Below are positions 7,322 to 15,936 of a stretch of 64,000 nt of DNA, in pieces. The stretch is from the NCBI GenBank assembly GCA_040902225.1, contig JBBDXT010000007.1:62001-126000 (forward strand). Direction: 5' to 3'. The translations under genes were made by a program, and so were the position numbers. The DNA comes from Chloroflexota bacterium (GTDB taxonomy: Bacteria; Chloroflexota; Limnocylindria; QHBO01). How positions within the stretch are numbered: the stretch's first letter is position 1; the number at the start of each line of letters is the position of its first letter. The notes below the pieces were generated by a model that had not been told where the DNA came from, ran no database searches, and was given only the letters and a program-made list of their open reading frames with translations.

Positions 7322-8562
7322 GCCGCGGCCTCATCGGTGGTTCCGATGCGTGCGGCGAGCGCGTCGAGGACGCGCGCCTTGATCGGCTCCGAATCGAACT
7401 GGGCCACGACCCGTTCGAAGAAGCCGCGCACGATCATGCGCTCGGCGGCCTCGGACGACATGCCGCGGCTCTGGGCGTAGAAGCGCTGGATCGGGTCGAT
7501 GGCGCCGGCGGTGGCACCGTGCCCGCAGCGCAGGATGTCGTTGGTCTCGATCTCCAGCACGGGGATCGGCTCTGCTCCCGCCTTGGGTGACAGGAGCAGG
7601 TTGCGGCACTCCTGGTAGGAGCTCGTCTGCTTCGCCTCCGGGCGAACCCTGGTGACCCCGTAGAAGGACGCATGCGATGCGTCGTACAGCGCCGACAGGT
7701 AGAGCAGGTCCGAGGTGGTGTGGCTGCCTAGCAGGTCCTGGCAGCTGTTGAAATCGATGCTCTGCGCACCACCCGCCGCGAGCAGTCCCAGCAACCGGCT
7801 GGTGCCGCCCTTGCCGGTCATGCGCACGTCCATCCCGACCTTGCTGATGGCGGAGCCGATCTCCGCGTTGAGCGTCGTGACGTTGGCGTCCTGGCCCACC
7901 TCGACCCGCTGCGCCCCGATCCGCCACACCTCGTCGCCGAGGCGCTGCAGGTTGGCGTACCGCAGGCGCGCGCCATAGCCGACCTGCACGTCGGCGGTGC
8001 CGCCGAACCAGACCGCGCGGCCGTCGGGCGAAGAGATCTCCTCGAGCAGGGTGGCCGAGGCGTCTTCCTCCACGACCACGAGCGTGTGCGGCAGGTAGGT
8101 GTACGCGCCGGTCGGGAGCGTGGTGCGCGCGGTGAGCGGACCGTCGACCATCACGCCCTTCGGCACGTAGAGAAACGTGCCACCGGTCCAGGCGGCGAGG
8201 GAGCGGCCCCAGAAGGGCATCTGCGCCGACAGCGTGTCGTGGCGCCCAAGCCACGCCCTGACGAGGTCGCCGTGCTCGCGCACCGCGCTGGCCAGGTCGC
8301 TGAAGATCACGCCGCGCTTGGCCAGCTGCGGGTCGAGCTCGTAGGTCGCGATGGGCGGGTCGAGCAGCAGGCCGCCGTCACGCGGCAGGCCGTCGAGCGA
8401 GGTGCGGCGCCACTCCTCCTCGGCACCGGTCGGCCACGGATTGGCCTCGACGCGGCTCCACCACTCGCCACGGAGCGCTCGAAGCCATGCCGGCTCGGCA
8501 CCCGAGATCTGCTCAATCGTCCCAGCGTCGAGCGCACCCACCGGGATCGTTTGAATGGTCAT
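7318..8562 (-). CDS. sufD: SufD scaffold subunit
   Basis: Beta-helix partner of SufB in the SufBC2D complex. It carries the family features: a helical N-terminal part, then the long right-handed parallel beta-helix with FLYVPKGVMVDGPL, and a C-terminal segment (ETNDILRCGHGATAGAIDP...YAQSRGMSSEAAERMIVRGFF). The conserved His of CGHGAT is present. ATG 8562 is chosen; the longer frame adds ten unlikely residues. It ends with an ATGA overlap into the Rieske gene. Confidence 0.93.
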   Translation of the reverse strand: MTIQTIPVGALDAGTIEQISGAEPAWLRALRGEWWSRVEANPWPTGAEEEWRRTSLDGLPRDGGLLLDPPIATYELDPQLAKRGVIFSDLASAVREHGDLVRAWLGRHDTLSAQMPFWGRSLAAWTGGTFLYVPKGVMVDGPLTARTTLPTGAYTYLPHTLVVVEEDASATLLEEISSPDGRAVWFGGTADVQVGYGARLRYANLQRLGDEVWRIGAQRVEVGQDANVTTLNAEIGSAISKVGMDVRMTGKGGTSRLLGLLAAGGAQSIDFNSCQDLLGSHTTSDLLYLSALYDASHASFYGVTRVRPEAKQTSSYQECRNLLLSPKAGAEPIPVLEIETNDILRCGHGATAGAIDPIQRFYAQSRGMSSEAAERMIVRGFFERVVAQFDSEPIKARVLDALAARIGTTDEAAA

Positions 8563-8688
8563 CGGACGGCGTCGGCAGTGTTTGTGCGGCACAGCCTCCG
8601 TGCAGCACAGCCGCTGTGCAGCACGAGGAGCCCTGACAGCGCGGTAGCCGCATGACCGCGGTCAGGCCGGGACAGCCTCTCCATCGGC

Positions 8689-10101
8689 CTAGCCGACCGC
8701 GCCTTCCATCTGGAGCTGGATCAGGCGGTTCATCTCGACCGCGTACTCCATCGGCAGCTCCTTGACGATCGGCTCGATGAAGCCGTTGACGATCATGGCG
8801 CTCGCCTCGGCCTCGTTCATGCCGCGGCTCATCAGGTAGAAGAGCTGCTCCGAGCCGACCTTGGAGACCGTCGCCTCGTGCCCGATCGTGACGTCGTCCT
8901 CGTCGATCTCCATGTAGGGGTACGTGTCGGATCGGGCATCGTCGGAGAGGATCAGCGCGTCGCAGCGCACCGTCGACTTCGACCCGTGGCAGCCGGGGTA
9001 CACCTTGATCAGGCCCCGGTACGAGGTGCGGCCCGTCCCTTGCGAGATCGACTTCGAGGTGATCAGGCTGGTCGTGTTGGGAGCCGCGTGGATCACCTTT
9101 CCCCCGGCATCCTGGTGCTGGTCGCTGCCGGCGAAGGCGATGCTCAGCACCTCGCCGTGGGCGCGCTCGCCGAGCAGGTAGATGGAGGGGTACTTCATGG
9201 TCAGGTGCGAGCCCAGGTTGCCGTCGACCCACTCCATGACGGAATCCTCGTACGCCACCGCGCGCTTGGTGACGAGGTTGTAGACGTTGTGGCTCCAGTT
9301 CTGGATCGTCGTGTAGCGCACGCGGGCGCCCTTCTTGACGATGATCTCGACGACGGCGCTGTGCAGGCTGGCGGTGGTGTAGGCCGGGGCGGTGCAGCCC
9401 TCGACGTAATGAACGCTGCTCCCCTCGTCCGCGATGATCAGGGTCCGCTCGAACTGGCCCATGTTCTCGGTGTTGATCCGGAAGTAGGCCTGCAGCGGCA
9501 GCTCGACATGAACCCCCTTGGGCACGTAGATGAAGCTGCCACCGCTCCACACCGCCGTGTTCAGGGCGGCGAGCTTGTTGTCGTTCGCCGGGATGACGGT
9601 GCCGAAGTACTCCTTGAACATCTCGGGGTACTTGACCAGCGCCTCATCGGTCCCCAGGAAGATCACGCCGAGCTTCTCCAGGTCGGCGCGGATGTTGTGG
9701 TAGACGACCTCGGAGTCGTACTGCCCGCCGACCCCGGCGAGGTACTTCTTCTCCGCCTCCGGGATCCCCAGCCGGTCGTAGGTGCGCCGGATGTAGTCCG
9801 GCACGTCGTCCCAGGACTGGACCGCCTTATCGGTCGCGGTCACGTAATAGTAGATGTCCTGAAAGTCGATCTGGCTCATGTCGCCGCCCCAGGTCGGCAT
9901 CGGCCGCGCCTCGAAGTGGCGGTACGCCTTCAGGCGCAGGTCGGTCATCCATTGCGGCTCGCCCTTGATCCGGCTGATCTCCTCCACGACCTCGCGAGAG
10001 AGCCCCTTCTTCATGACGTGCAGGGGCTTCATCTCCGGGTCGTGCCAGCCGTACTTGTAGCCGGTGGGGACCTTGTCGACAGCAGGATTGGGAACGGCCA
10101 T
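8689..10101 (-). CDS. sufB: SufB scaffold subunit
   Basis: First gene of the operon, 470 residues, the usual length. Sequence follows SufB throughout: [10 protein letters not shown] start, [19 protein letters not shown] with the conserved cysteine, [33 protein letters not shown] and [23 protein letters not shown]. It assembles nascent clusters with SufC and SufD. A 126-base gap separates it from sufD; this holds a short GCACAG/CTGTGC hairpin around 8610-8625 but no gene. Confidence 0.96.
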   Translation of the reverse strand: MAVPNPAVDKVPTGYKYGWHDPEMKPLHVMKKGLSREVVEEISRIKGEPQWMTDLRLKAYRHFEARPMPTWGGDMSQIDFQDIYYYVTATDKAVQSWDDVPDYIRRTYDRLGIPEAEKKYLAGVGGQYDSEVVYHNIRADLEKLGVIFLGTDEALVKYPEMFKEYFGTVIPANDNKLAALNTAVWSGGSFIYVPKGVHVELPLQAYFRINTENMGQFERTLIIADEGSSVHYVEGCTAPAYTTASLHSAVVEIIVKKGARVRYTTIQNWSHNVYNLVTKRAVAYEDSVMEWVDGNLGSHLTMKYPSIYLLGERAHGEVLSIAFAGSDQHQDAGGKVIHAAPNTTSLITSKSISQGTGRTSYRGLIKVYPGCHGSKSTVRCDALILSDDARSDTYPYMEIDEDDVTIGHEATVSKVGSEQLFYLMSRGMNEAEASAMIVNGFIEPIVKELPMEYAVEMNRLIQLQMEGAVG

Positions 10102-10120
10102 GAATCTCCCGGTCTGAATC

Positions 10121-10137
10121 CCGACTCAGGCAGTCGG
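10121..10137. promoter_or_regulatory. Putative Rrf2/IscR-type operator upstream of sufB
   Basis: Perfect inverted repeat CCGACT-N5-AGTCGG, 20 bases before the sufB ATG. It has the arm sequence and spacing of the E. coli IscR type 1 half-sites (YYGACT-N5-AGTCRR). The operon encodes its own Rrf2 protein with three cluster-type cysteines, which makes this the obvious target. Binding is inferred, not shown. Confidence 0.65.
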
Positions 10138-10147
10138 TGTTAGCCCG

Positions 10148-10176
10148 ATGATGACCCTTTTCCCCCGCACGGTCAA
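10148..10176 (-). promoter_or_regulatory. Putative sigma-70-type promoter of the suf-cys operon
   Basis: Reading leftward, TTGACC (10176-10171) is followed after 17 bases by CATCAT (10153-10148). The -35 matches five of six consensus bases and the -10 four of six. The palindrome at 10121-10137 would then cover about +4 to +20, a repressing position. Confidence 0.45.
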
Positions 10177-10182
10177 CAGCCG

Positions 10183-11379
10183 CTAGAGCTCCGATCGCAA
10201 CGCGTGCGGGGTCTGTTGCTCGGCCAGGAGCCGTCCGAAGCCCTGGGTCTGGCCGTGCACCTCCAGCCACTCCGATGCGAGGCGCGGACCCTCGATGTCG
10301 GTGAACGGTTGCGTGCGCATGACAGGATCGTTCAATTGGGAGATCGTCTCTTCCAGCCGATCATCGCTGATCAGCGCCACTTCGGCGAGGTAGGAGCGCA
10401 CGTCGCCCACCGGCTCGCCATCGCGATGAAGCGCCACGGCGGCGTTGGCCACGGCGGGACTCAACAGGCGGCGGGCGCGCTGCACGAGGAGCTGTGCCTC
10501 GACATCGAGGCCTTGATCCACCGAGCGTGCGAGCCTTCGCAGCTCCAATCCGAGCTCCTGGTCGCTCATCACGACCTCGCGGCCGATGCCCGCAATGCCC
10601 TCGCTGACGAGAGCCTGCGGAGAGAGCTTCGCGATCAGGGTGAGCTCGGCATGTCCGGCTGAGACCAGCAGCTCTTCCTTGACCGATGCCTCGGCATGGT
10701 GGCCCGGATAGCCGTCGTGAGCCGCAATCTCCACCAGCGTCGCGAAGGTCAACGGCCGATCGACGTTGACGCGAACGACGGAGCTTCCTCCGCCGAGATA
10801 CCGCGCTTCGCGCGTCCAGGCGACCGAATGCGCCGCCTCGATGCGGAGCGATTCGCGCTCGGGCAACCAGAGCTGAGCGCGCGTGCGCGTGCGCAGGCGA
10901 GCTGTGAGCTCCGAGGCCATGGCGATGGCTCGCTCAGGCGGGATGCGGCTGCCGGCGTCGTGAGCGGCGAGCCGCTCTCGCAGCGAGGCGCTTCCGGGAA
11001 GCGCCGACTCCAGCATGCGGCGAGCCGTGTCGAAGGTCGCATCGGGCTCGAGCTGGACCTCGATGTCGTACAGATCCTCGACCAGGTCGACGTAGCCGAT
11101 CTCCTCTCCGCCGGCCCAACGTGCCAGCGCCCCCATCGCACCGACCTGGGCGACCAGCCACATGGCCCGCCGACGGAGCGCGGCCGTATCCGCTGGGAGC
11201 TCCGCGGCCATGCCCGCGAGCTGCATTGATTCGTCGTGCAGCTCCGCGGCGGGAGTCAGGGGCTCGCCGTCAACCGCCTCCGAAAGCTCGGCGGGGCCAT
11301 GGTACGAATCGACGAAGCCGGGCAGCTGCCGCCCCAGGCGCAGCCCCAGCAGCAGGTATCGGAGCGCGATCTCGTCCAT
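10183..11379 (-). CDS. DUF885-like putative metalloprotein/peptidase
   Basis: Predicted soluble, mostly helical protein of 398 residues. The most telling segment is AAHDGYPGHHAEA near residue 230. It resembles the HE-x-YPGHH zinc site of DUF885/M32-like helical peptidases, but with Asp in place of the first Glu. The ATG at 11379 begins the recognisable fold (MDEIALRYLLLGLRLG); the longer frame runs into the divergent leader region. It stands alone, read leftward, between sufB and the divergent rsgA. Catalytic activity is uncertain because of the Asp substitution. Confidence 0.7.
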   Translation of the reverse strand: MDEIALRYLLLGLRLGRQLPGFVDSYHGPAELSEAVDGEPLTPAAELHDESMQLAGMAAELPADTAALRRRAMWLVAQVGAMGALARWAGGEEIGYVDLVEDLYDIEVQLEPDATFDTARRMLESALPGSASLRERLAAHDAGSRIPPERAIAMASELTARLRTRTRAQLWLPERESLRIEAAHSVAWTREARYLGGGSSVVRVNVDRPLTFATLVEIAAHDGYPGHHAEASVKEELLVSAGHAELTLIAKLSPQALVSEGIAGIGREVVMSDQELGLELRRLARSVDQGLDVEAQLLVQRARRLLSPAVANAAVALHRDGEPVGDVRSYLAEVALISDDRLEETISQLNDPVMRTQPFTDIEGPRLASEWLEVHGQTQGFGRLLAEQQTPHALRSEL

Positions 11380-11472
11380 GGTCGAGATGCTAGCTGTCGT
11401 TGACAGGGTGGGTCGGGATCGGTACCTTCGCGACCACACGCCACCAAGCACGCAGGCGAAAGGAGACGCCCG

Positions 11473-11529
11473 ATGACCACCGCTGTTGTTGCGCGCCCTC
11501 GTCTGCACAGGACCGCCTCGCGGCCCTGA
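11473..11529 (+). CDS. Possible 18-codon leader peptide upstream of rsgA
   Basis: A short frame MTTAVVARPRLHRTASRP with an unusually good ribosome site (AAAGGAG, six bases before ATG) in the 208-base gap before rsgA. It ends 58 bases before the rsgA start. It could be a translated leader or chance. No attenuator hairpin followed by a T-run was recognised. Confidence 0.25.
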   Translation: MTTAVVARPRLHRTASRP

Positions 11530-11587
11530 TCACGCGCAGGGCGCGCTCCACCGCCCATCTGCGACCCGATCGAGTGGAGAACGACCC

Positions 11588-12547
11588 GTGCCTCTGACGT
11601 CCCTGCCCATCCCTGTCCGCCCTGCCCCGGGAGCACCGCTGCCCGGAATCGTGCTGCGCGCCCGGAGCGGCTTCTACACGGTCCGCCTCGATGACGGCGC
11701 CCTCGTGGAATGCCGCCTGCGTGGGCGCGTCAAGCAGGAGCAGGGAAACTCCGATCTGGTCGTCATCGGCGACCGGGTGGCCGTGGCGGCCCTCGCGGAT
11801 GGCGACGCGATGATCGAGTCGGTCGAGCCACGCCGAACGCGCTTCTCGCGCCGCCAGCCAGGCCCTCGCGGCAGCTGGAAGGAGGACATGATTGTCGCGA
11901 ATCTCGACCAGGTGCTGGTCGTCTTCGCCTGCGCCGATCCGATGCCCCACCTGCGCATGGTCGATCGCTTCCTGGTGGTGGCCGAGCACAACGAGGTCGA
12001 GGCCATGGTCGTGGCCAACAAGGTCGACCTGGTGGGGCTGGCCGCGGCTCGGGGCCTGTTCGCCGGCTATGAGGCAATCGGGTACCCCGTCCATTACGTC
12101 TCTGCGCGCGAGGGGATCGGGCTCGAGGAGCTCGCCGATCGACTGGTCGGTCGGGTCAGCGTCGTCACCGGGCCGTCCGGGGTCGGGAAGTCGACCCTGC
12201 TCAATGCTATTCAGCCCGGGCTTCGGATCGAGACCGGCGCCGTGAGCGAGGCGGTGCACAAGGGCCGCCACACCACGACCTCGGCGGAGCTGCACCCGCT
12301 GAGCGCGCCCGGCGGGGGGTACGTGGCCGACACGCCCGGGCTCCGCGAGCTCGGCCTGTGGCAGGTTCCGGCCGAGGAGCTGGCGTGGTGCTTCCCCGAG
12401 ATGCGCGACTACCTGGGCCGGTGCGCCTTCAACGACTGCCGCCACATCAGCGAGCCGCGTTGCGCGGTCCTCGCGGCCGTCGGCGCCGGGCGGATCAGCG
12501 CGGCGCGGCACGACTCGTACCGCCGCCTTCTCCTGAACGAGGATTAG
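11588..12547 (+). CDS. rsgA: RsgA ribosome small-subunit-dependent GTPase
   Basis: Late 30S assembly GTPase, 319 residues. An N-terminal OB-fold (about residues 15-80) precedes a circularly permuted GTPase domain: NKVD (G4) first, then GPSGVGKSTLLN (G1) and DTPG (G3). It ends with the zinc knuckle CAFNDCRHISEPRCAV, giving C-x5-C-x-H-x5-C. The GTG at 11588 has GGAG seven bases upstream and is preferred to the longer in-frame start at 11486, which would add unrelated residues. Confidence 0.94.
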   Translation: MPLTSLPIPVRPAPGAPLPGIVLRARSGFYTVRLDDGALVECRLRGRVKQEQGNSDLVVIGDRVAVAALADGDAMIESVEPRRTRFSRRQPGPRGSWKEDMIVANLDQVLVVFACADPMPHLRMVDRFLVVAEHNEVEAMVVANKVDLVGLAAARGLFAGYEAIGYPVHYVSAREGIGLEELADRLVGRVSVVTGPSGVGKSTLLNAIQPGLRIETGAVSEAVHKGRHTTTSAELHPLSAPGGGYVADTPGLRELGLWQVPAEELAWCFPEMRDYLGRCAFNDCRHISEPRCAVLAAVGAGRISAARHDSYRRLLLNED

Positions 12548-12574
12548 ACAGGGGCGGTCCTATGATGGCCGCTC

Positions 12575-13249
12575 ATGGAGATCGCTCCGGGCGTCCACGC
12601 CGTCAGGCTGCTGAACGTCTATGCCTTCCTCATCGACGAGCCGCAGTTGACCCTGATCGATGCCGGCCTGATCGGGTCGGCGGGCAGGGTGCAGCGGCAT
12701 ATCGAACGCATCGGACGCACGCTGGACGACCTGAGTCGCATCATCTGCACGCACGCGCATCCGGACCATATCGGCGGCGTCCGCGAGCTCGCCGGCGAGC
12801 GAGAGGTCGAGGTGCTCATGCATCCGGCCGACCTGGACGGGTTGACGGTCACGCTGCGCGACGCGGTCGCGAACCGCAACCGCGGACAGCTGATCGCCTA
12901 CTTCACCCGACACCCCGGCGAGGCGACGCCGGTCGAGGACGGCGAGGTGCTGCCGATCCTCGGCGGGCTGCGGGTGGTCCACACCCCCGGCCACACGCCG
13001 GGCAGCATCTGCCTGTATGCGGAGCGCCTCAAGCTCCTGTTCGTGGGTGACACCCTGCAGGTGATCCGCGGGAAGGTCACCTTTGCCAGCCGCGTCTTCA
13101 GCGAGGACCTTCCGCTGGCCCGCGCCAGCGTCGCTCGCATGGCCGGACTGGACGTCGAGACGATCGCCTTCAGCCACTATCCGCCGTGGCGGGACGGGAC
13201 CAATCGCGTCCTTCGCGGCCTCGCCTCGCGAGCCGGGGCCGGCGCCTGA
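12575..13249 (+). CDS. Metallo-beta-lactamase fold hydrolase
   Basis: Cytoplasmic MBL-fold enzyme of 224 residues. The di-metal site motif is THAHPDHIGG at about residues 59-68, with further ligands in HTPGHTPGS, FVGDTL and a C-terminal SHYPP. It resembles the glyoxalase II/YcbL-like branch; the substrate cannot be read from sequence. It lies 27 bases after rsgA and 64 before the acyl-ligase fusion, on the same strand. Confidence 0.88.
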   Translation: MEIAPGVHAVRLLNVYAFLIDEPQLTLIDAGLIGSAGRVQRHIERIGRTLDDLSRIICTHAHPDHIGGVRELAGEREVEVLMHPADLDGLTVTLRDAVANRNRGQLIAYFTRHPGEATPVEDGEVLPILGGLRVVHTPGHTPGSICLYAERLKLLFVGDTLQVIRGKVTFASRVFSEDLPLARASVARMAGLDVETIAFSHYPPWRDGTNRVLRGLASRAGAGA

Positions 13250-13313
13250 GTCACGAAACCCTCTAGCCATCGACCGGCTGCAGTCGTACCGTAGCGGGCA
13301 GAGGAGAGGAACC

Positions 13314-15908
13314 TTGGCGACTGCCGCCCCGCCCGCACCCGCCGAGCCAGCCGCCGCGGAGCCTGGCCGGTCAAGCGCCGCTGCCTCCGGAGCCGGATCA
13401 ACGCTGGTCGACCTGCTGCGCGAGGCCGCGGCCCGCTACGGAGATGCACCGGCGCTCCTCATCAAGCCCGGATTTCGCACCCGCATCTGGACGTATCGCG
13501 ACCTGGCCGACCTGGCCCCACGGGTTGCTCGCGTCCTGGCCCAGCAGGGGCTGGAGCGCGGCGATCGGGTGCTGATCTGGGGCGTCAACCGGCCCGAGTG
13601 GCCGATCGGCTTCTTCGGTGCGCTGTTCGCAGGCCTGGTGCTGGTCCCGCTCGACGTTCGCAGCCAGCCTGAATTCGTGGCAAAGGTCGCGCAGCGCACG
13701 CGCGCCAAGCTCGTACTGGCCTCGACCCAGACCGCGCCGATGGCCGAGGGCCTGAACCTGCCTGTCGTGCTGCTCGAGTCGCTCCCCGACCGCGCCCGGC
13801 AGGCCGCGCCACTTCCCACGCCCAGCCTGGGCGCGAGCGACATTGCCGAGGTGGTCTTCACGTCGGGAACCACCGGCGAGCCGAAGGGCGCCATGCTGAC
13901 GCACGGCAACCTGGTGGCCAACGCCACCGCCCTGCGTGACGTCTTCCCATTCCAGCCCGGCGAGCGACTCCTCTCGATCCTGCCCCTGTCGCACATGTTC
14001 GAGCAGACCTGCGGGCTGATCGCGCCGTTCCTGGTCGGCGCCTCGATCGTCTACCCCGTCAGCCGCCAGCCCGCCGTGCTGATACGGACCTTCCGCGACT
14101 TCCGGGTGACCATGCTGCTGATCGTGCCGGCCGGTCTGAAGCTGCTCGACTCGTCCATCTCGCGCAAGGTCGATGCCTCCGGCAAGCGTGCCGCCTTCGA
14201 GCGGCTGCACCGCATCGCGCAGCACCTGCCACGCTTCGCAAAACGGCTCCTCTTCCGCCCGGTCATCTCGCAGTTCGGGGGGCGCTTCCGAACTCTTGGG
14301 ATCGGGGCGGCGGCGCTCGAGGAGGAGCTGGCCAAGCGCTGGACCAACATGGGCTTCGACGTGCTCCAGGGCTACGGCGCGACGGAGCTGTCGCCCGCGG
14401 TCAGCTTCACACGGCCGTCGCGCAATCGGATCGGGACGGTTGGCGAGGCGGTGCCCGGGGTCGAGCTCCGCATCGCCGAGGACGGCGAGATCCTGGTCGC
14501 AGGGCCGAGCGTCTTCGCCGGATACTGGGAGGATCCCGAGGCCACCCGAGCGGCCATCGACGGGGACCGCTTCTATCACACCGGGGACATCGGCGTGCTC
14601 GACGGCGACGGCTTCCTGACCCTGCGCGGCCGCAAGAAGGACATGCTGGCCATGCCCGACGGGACGAAGGTCTACCCCGAGGACATCGAGGCCGTCCTGG
14701 GACGTGACGAGCGGCTGCGTGACGCGACGGTGGTGGGCTGGCAGCCGCCGCGCGGCGAGCTGCGGGTCCAGGCGGTGCTCCTGATCGACGATCCGGGGAT
14801 GGCGGACACCGTGGTCCGCGACGCCAATGCGCAGCTTGGCGCACACCAGCAGATCCGCGGAGTCACGATCTGGCCCGATGACGACCTTCCCAGGACCCAC
14901 ACCCTCAAGGTCAAGAAGCGGATCGTCCTCGATCGGCTGGCGGAGCTGGAGAGCGGCTCCGCCGCCGCGCAGGCCGCGACAGGGGCGGGGGCACCATCGC
15001 CGCTTGCTGCAGCGAGCCTTGAGGCGCTGGTGGCTTCGGTGGCCAACCTGCCGATCGCATCGGTCCAGCGCGACTCCCGCCTGTCGACCGATCTGAACAT
15101 GGACTCCCTGGCGAGGATCGAGTTGCTGGGCGTCATCGAGGAGGAGATGGGCGCCTTCGTCGACGATGGTGACGTGGATCCCGATACCACCGTGGCACAG
15201 CTCTCTGCCCTGGTCGATGCCGCGAAGGAGCAGAAGCACGAGACCGGCATCTTCGGCTGGCCGTTGAGCCCGATTGCGCGGGCCGCCGGGATCCTGATCC
15301 AGACCCTGATCCTGCTGCCGGTCTTCTCCAGCATGTATCGGGTCCGGGTCACCGGACTCGAGCGGCTCCGCGGCCTAAAGGGGCCGGCCCTCTTCACGCC
15401 GAACCACTGCCTGCACAACGACGTGGGGATCATGCTGACGCGCATCCCGCTCGCCTGGCGCTGGCACCTGTCGGTCGCCGCGGCGGCCGACGACATCTTC
15501 GGCAACCCGGTGCGTGGCTTCGGATCGGCGCTCATCGGCAACGCATTTCCGCTGGCACGCGAGGGCGCCGTCCGACGGTCCCTCGAGCTGTTGGGCGCCC
15601 GGCTCGACCGCGGCTTCTCGATCCTGATCTTCCCCGAGGGGAAGCTGACCGTGGGCGGGCCGACCCAGCCCTTCAAGTCAGGGACCGGCCTGGTCGCCGT
15701 CGAGGGAGCCACGCCGGTGGTGCCGATGAAGCTGAAGGTCACCCGGATGTCGCGGATGGACGCCCGACGCGATCCGGCGTTCGCCGGTCAGCGGCTCCCA
15801 TGGCGCGGGGAGGTGGAGCTGGTCTTCGGGGATCCCATCCACTTCGGGTGGGACACGGACCACCTGGTTGCCACCCAGCGGCTGGAGGCCGCCGTTGCCG
15901 CGCTCTGA
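13314..15908 (+). CDS. Fused acyl-ligase / acyl carrier protein / PlsC acyltransferase
   Basis: A three-domain lipid enzyme of 864 residues. Residues about 20-545 are an ANL-superfamily acyl-CoA/acyl-ACP ligase with FTSGTTGEPKGAML and the YHTGDIG and KVYPEDIE motifs. A carrier-protein domain follows with the phosphopantetheine serine S598 in LNMDSLARIEL. Residues about 690-860 are a PlsC acyltransferase with NHCLHND and FPEGK; the usual HX4D appears as H-C-L-H-N-D. The start is TTG 13314, preceded by GAGGAGAGG; the longer frame overlaps the MBL gene. It could activate a fatty acid, hold it on its own ACP and transfer it to a glycerol acceptor. Similar to Aas, which lacks an internal ACP. Confidence 0.88.
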   Translation: MATAAPPAPAEPAAAEPGRSSAAASGAGSTLVDLLREAAARYGDAPALLIKPGFRTRIWTYRDLADLAPRVARVLAQQGLERGDRVLIWGVNRPEWPIGFFGALFAGLVLVPLDVRSQPEFVAKVAQRTRAKLVLASTQTAPMAEGLNLPVVLLESLPDRARQAAPLPTPSLGASDIAEVVFTSGTTGEPKGAMLTHGNLVANATALRDVFPFQPGERLLSILPLSHMFEQTCGLIAPFLVGASIVYPVSRQPAVLIRTFRDFRVTMLLIVPAGLKLLDSSISRKVDASGKRAAFERLHRIAQHLPRFAKRLLFRPVISQFGGRFRTLGIGAAALEEELAKRWTNMGFDVLQGYGATELSPAVSFTRPSRNRIGTVGEAVPGVELRIAEDGEILVAGPSVFAGYWEDPEATRAAIDGDRFYHTGDIGVLDGDGFLTLRGRKKDMLAMPDGTKVYPEDIEAVLGRDERLRDATVVGWQPPRGELRVQAVLLIDDPGMADTVVRDANAQLGAHQQIRGVTIWPDDDLPRTHTLKVKKRIVLDRLAELESGSAAAQAATGAGAPSPLAAASLEALVASVANLPIASVQRDSRLSTDLNMDSLARIELLGVIEEEMGAFVDDGDVDPDTTVAQLSALVDAAKEQKHETGIFGWPLSPIARAAGILIQTLILLPVFSSMYRVRVTGLERLRGLKGPALFTPNHCLHNDVGIMLTRIPLAWRWHLSVAAAADDIFGNPVRGFGSALIGNAFPLAREGAVRRSLELLGARLDRGFSILIFPEGKLTVGGPTQPFKSGTGLVAVEGATPVVPMKLKVTRMSRMDARRDPAFAGQRLPWRGEVELVFGDPIHFGWDTDHLVATQRLEAAVAAL

Positions 15909-15936
15909 CGCGCGTGCTGCGCGCCTCTGAACCTCG

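Noticed and set aside
8600-8640. Hairpins between sufD and sufB as a terminator or riboswitch
   Set aside because: Only six paired bases and no T-run; operon continuity with sufD is more likely.
8878-10143. 421-codon open frame opposite sufB
   Set aside because: Shadow of sufB, typical of high-GC antisense frames.
13398-15239. 613-codon leftward frame opposite the acyl-ligase fusion
   Set aside because: Antisense shadow; the plus strand has complete ANL, ACP and PlsC motifs.
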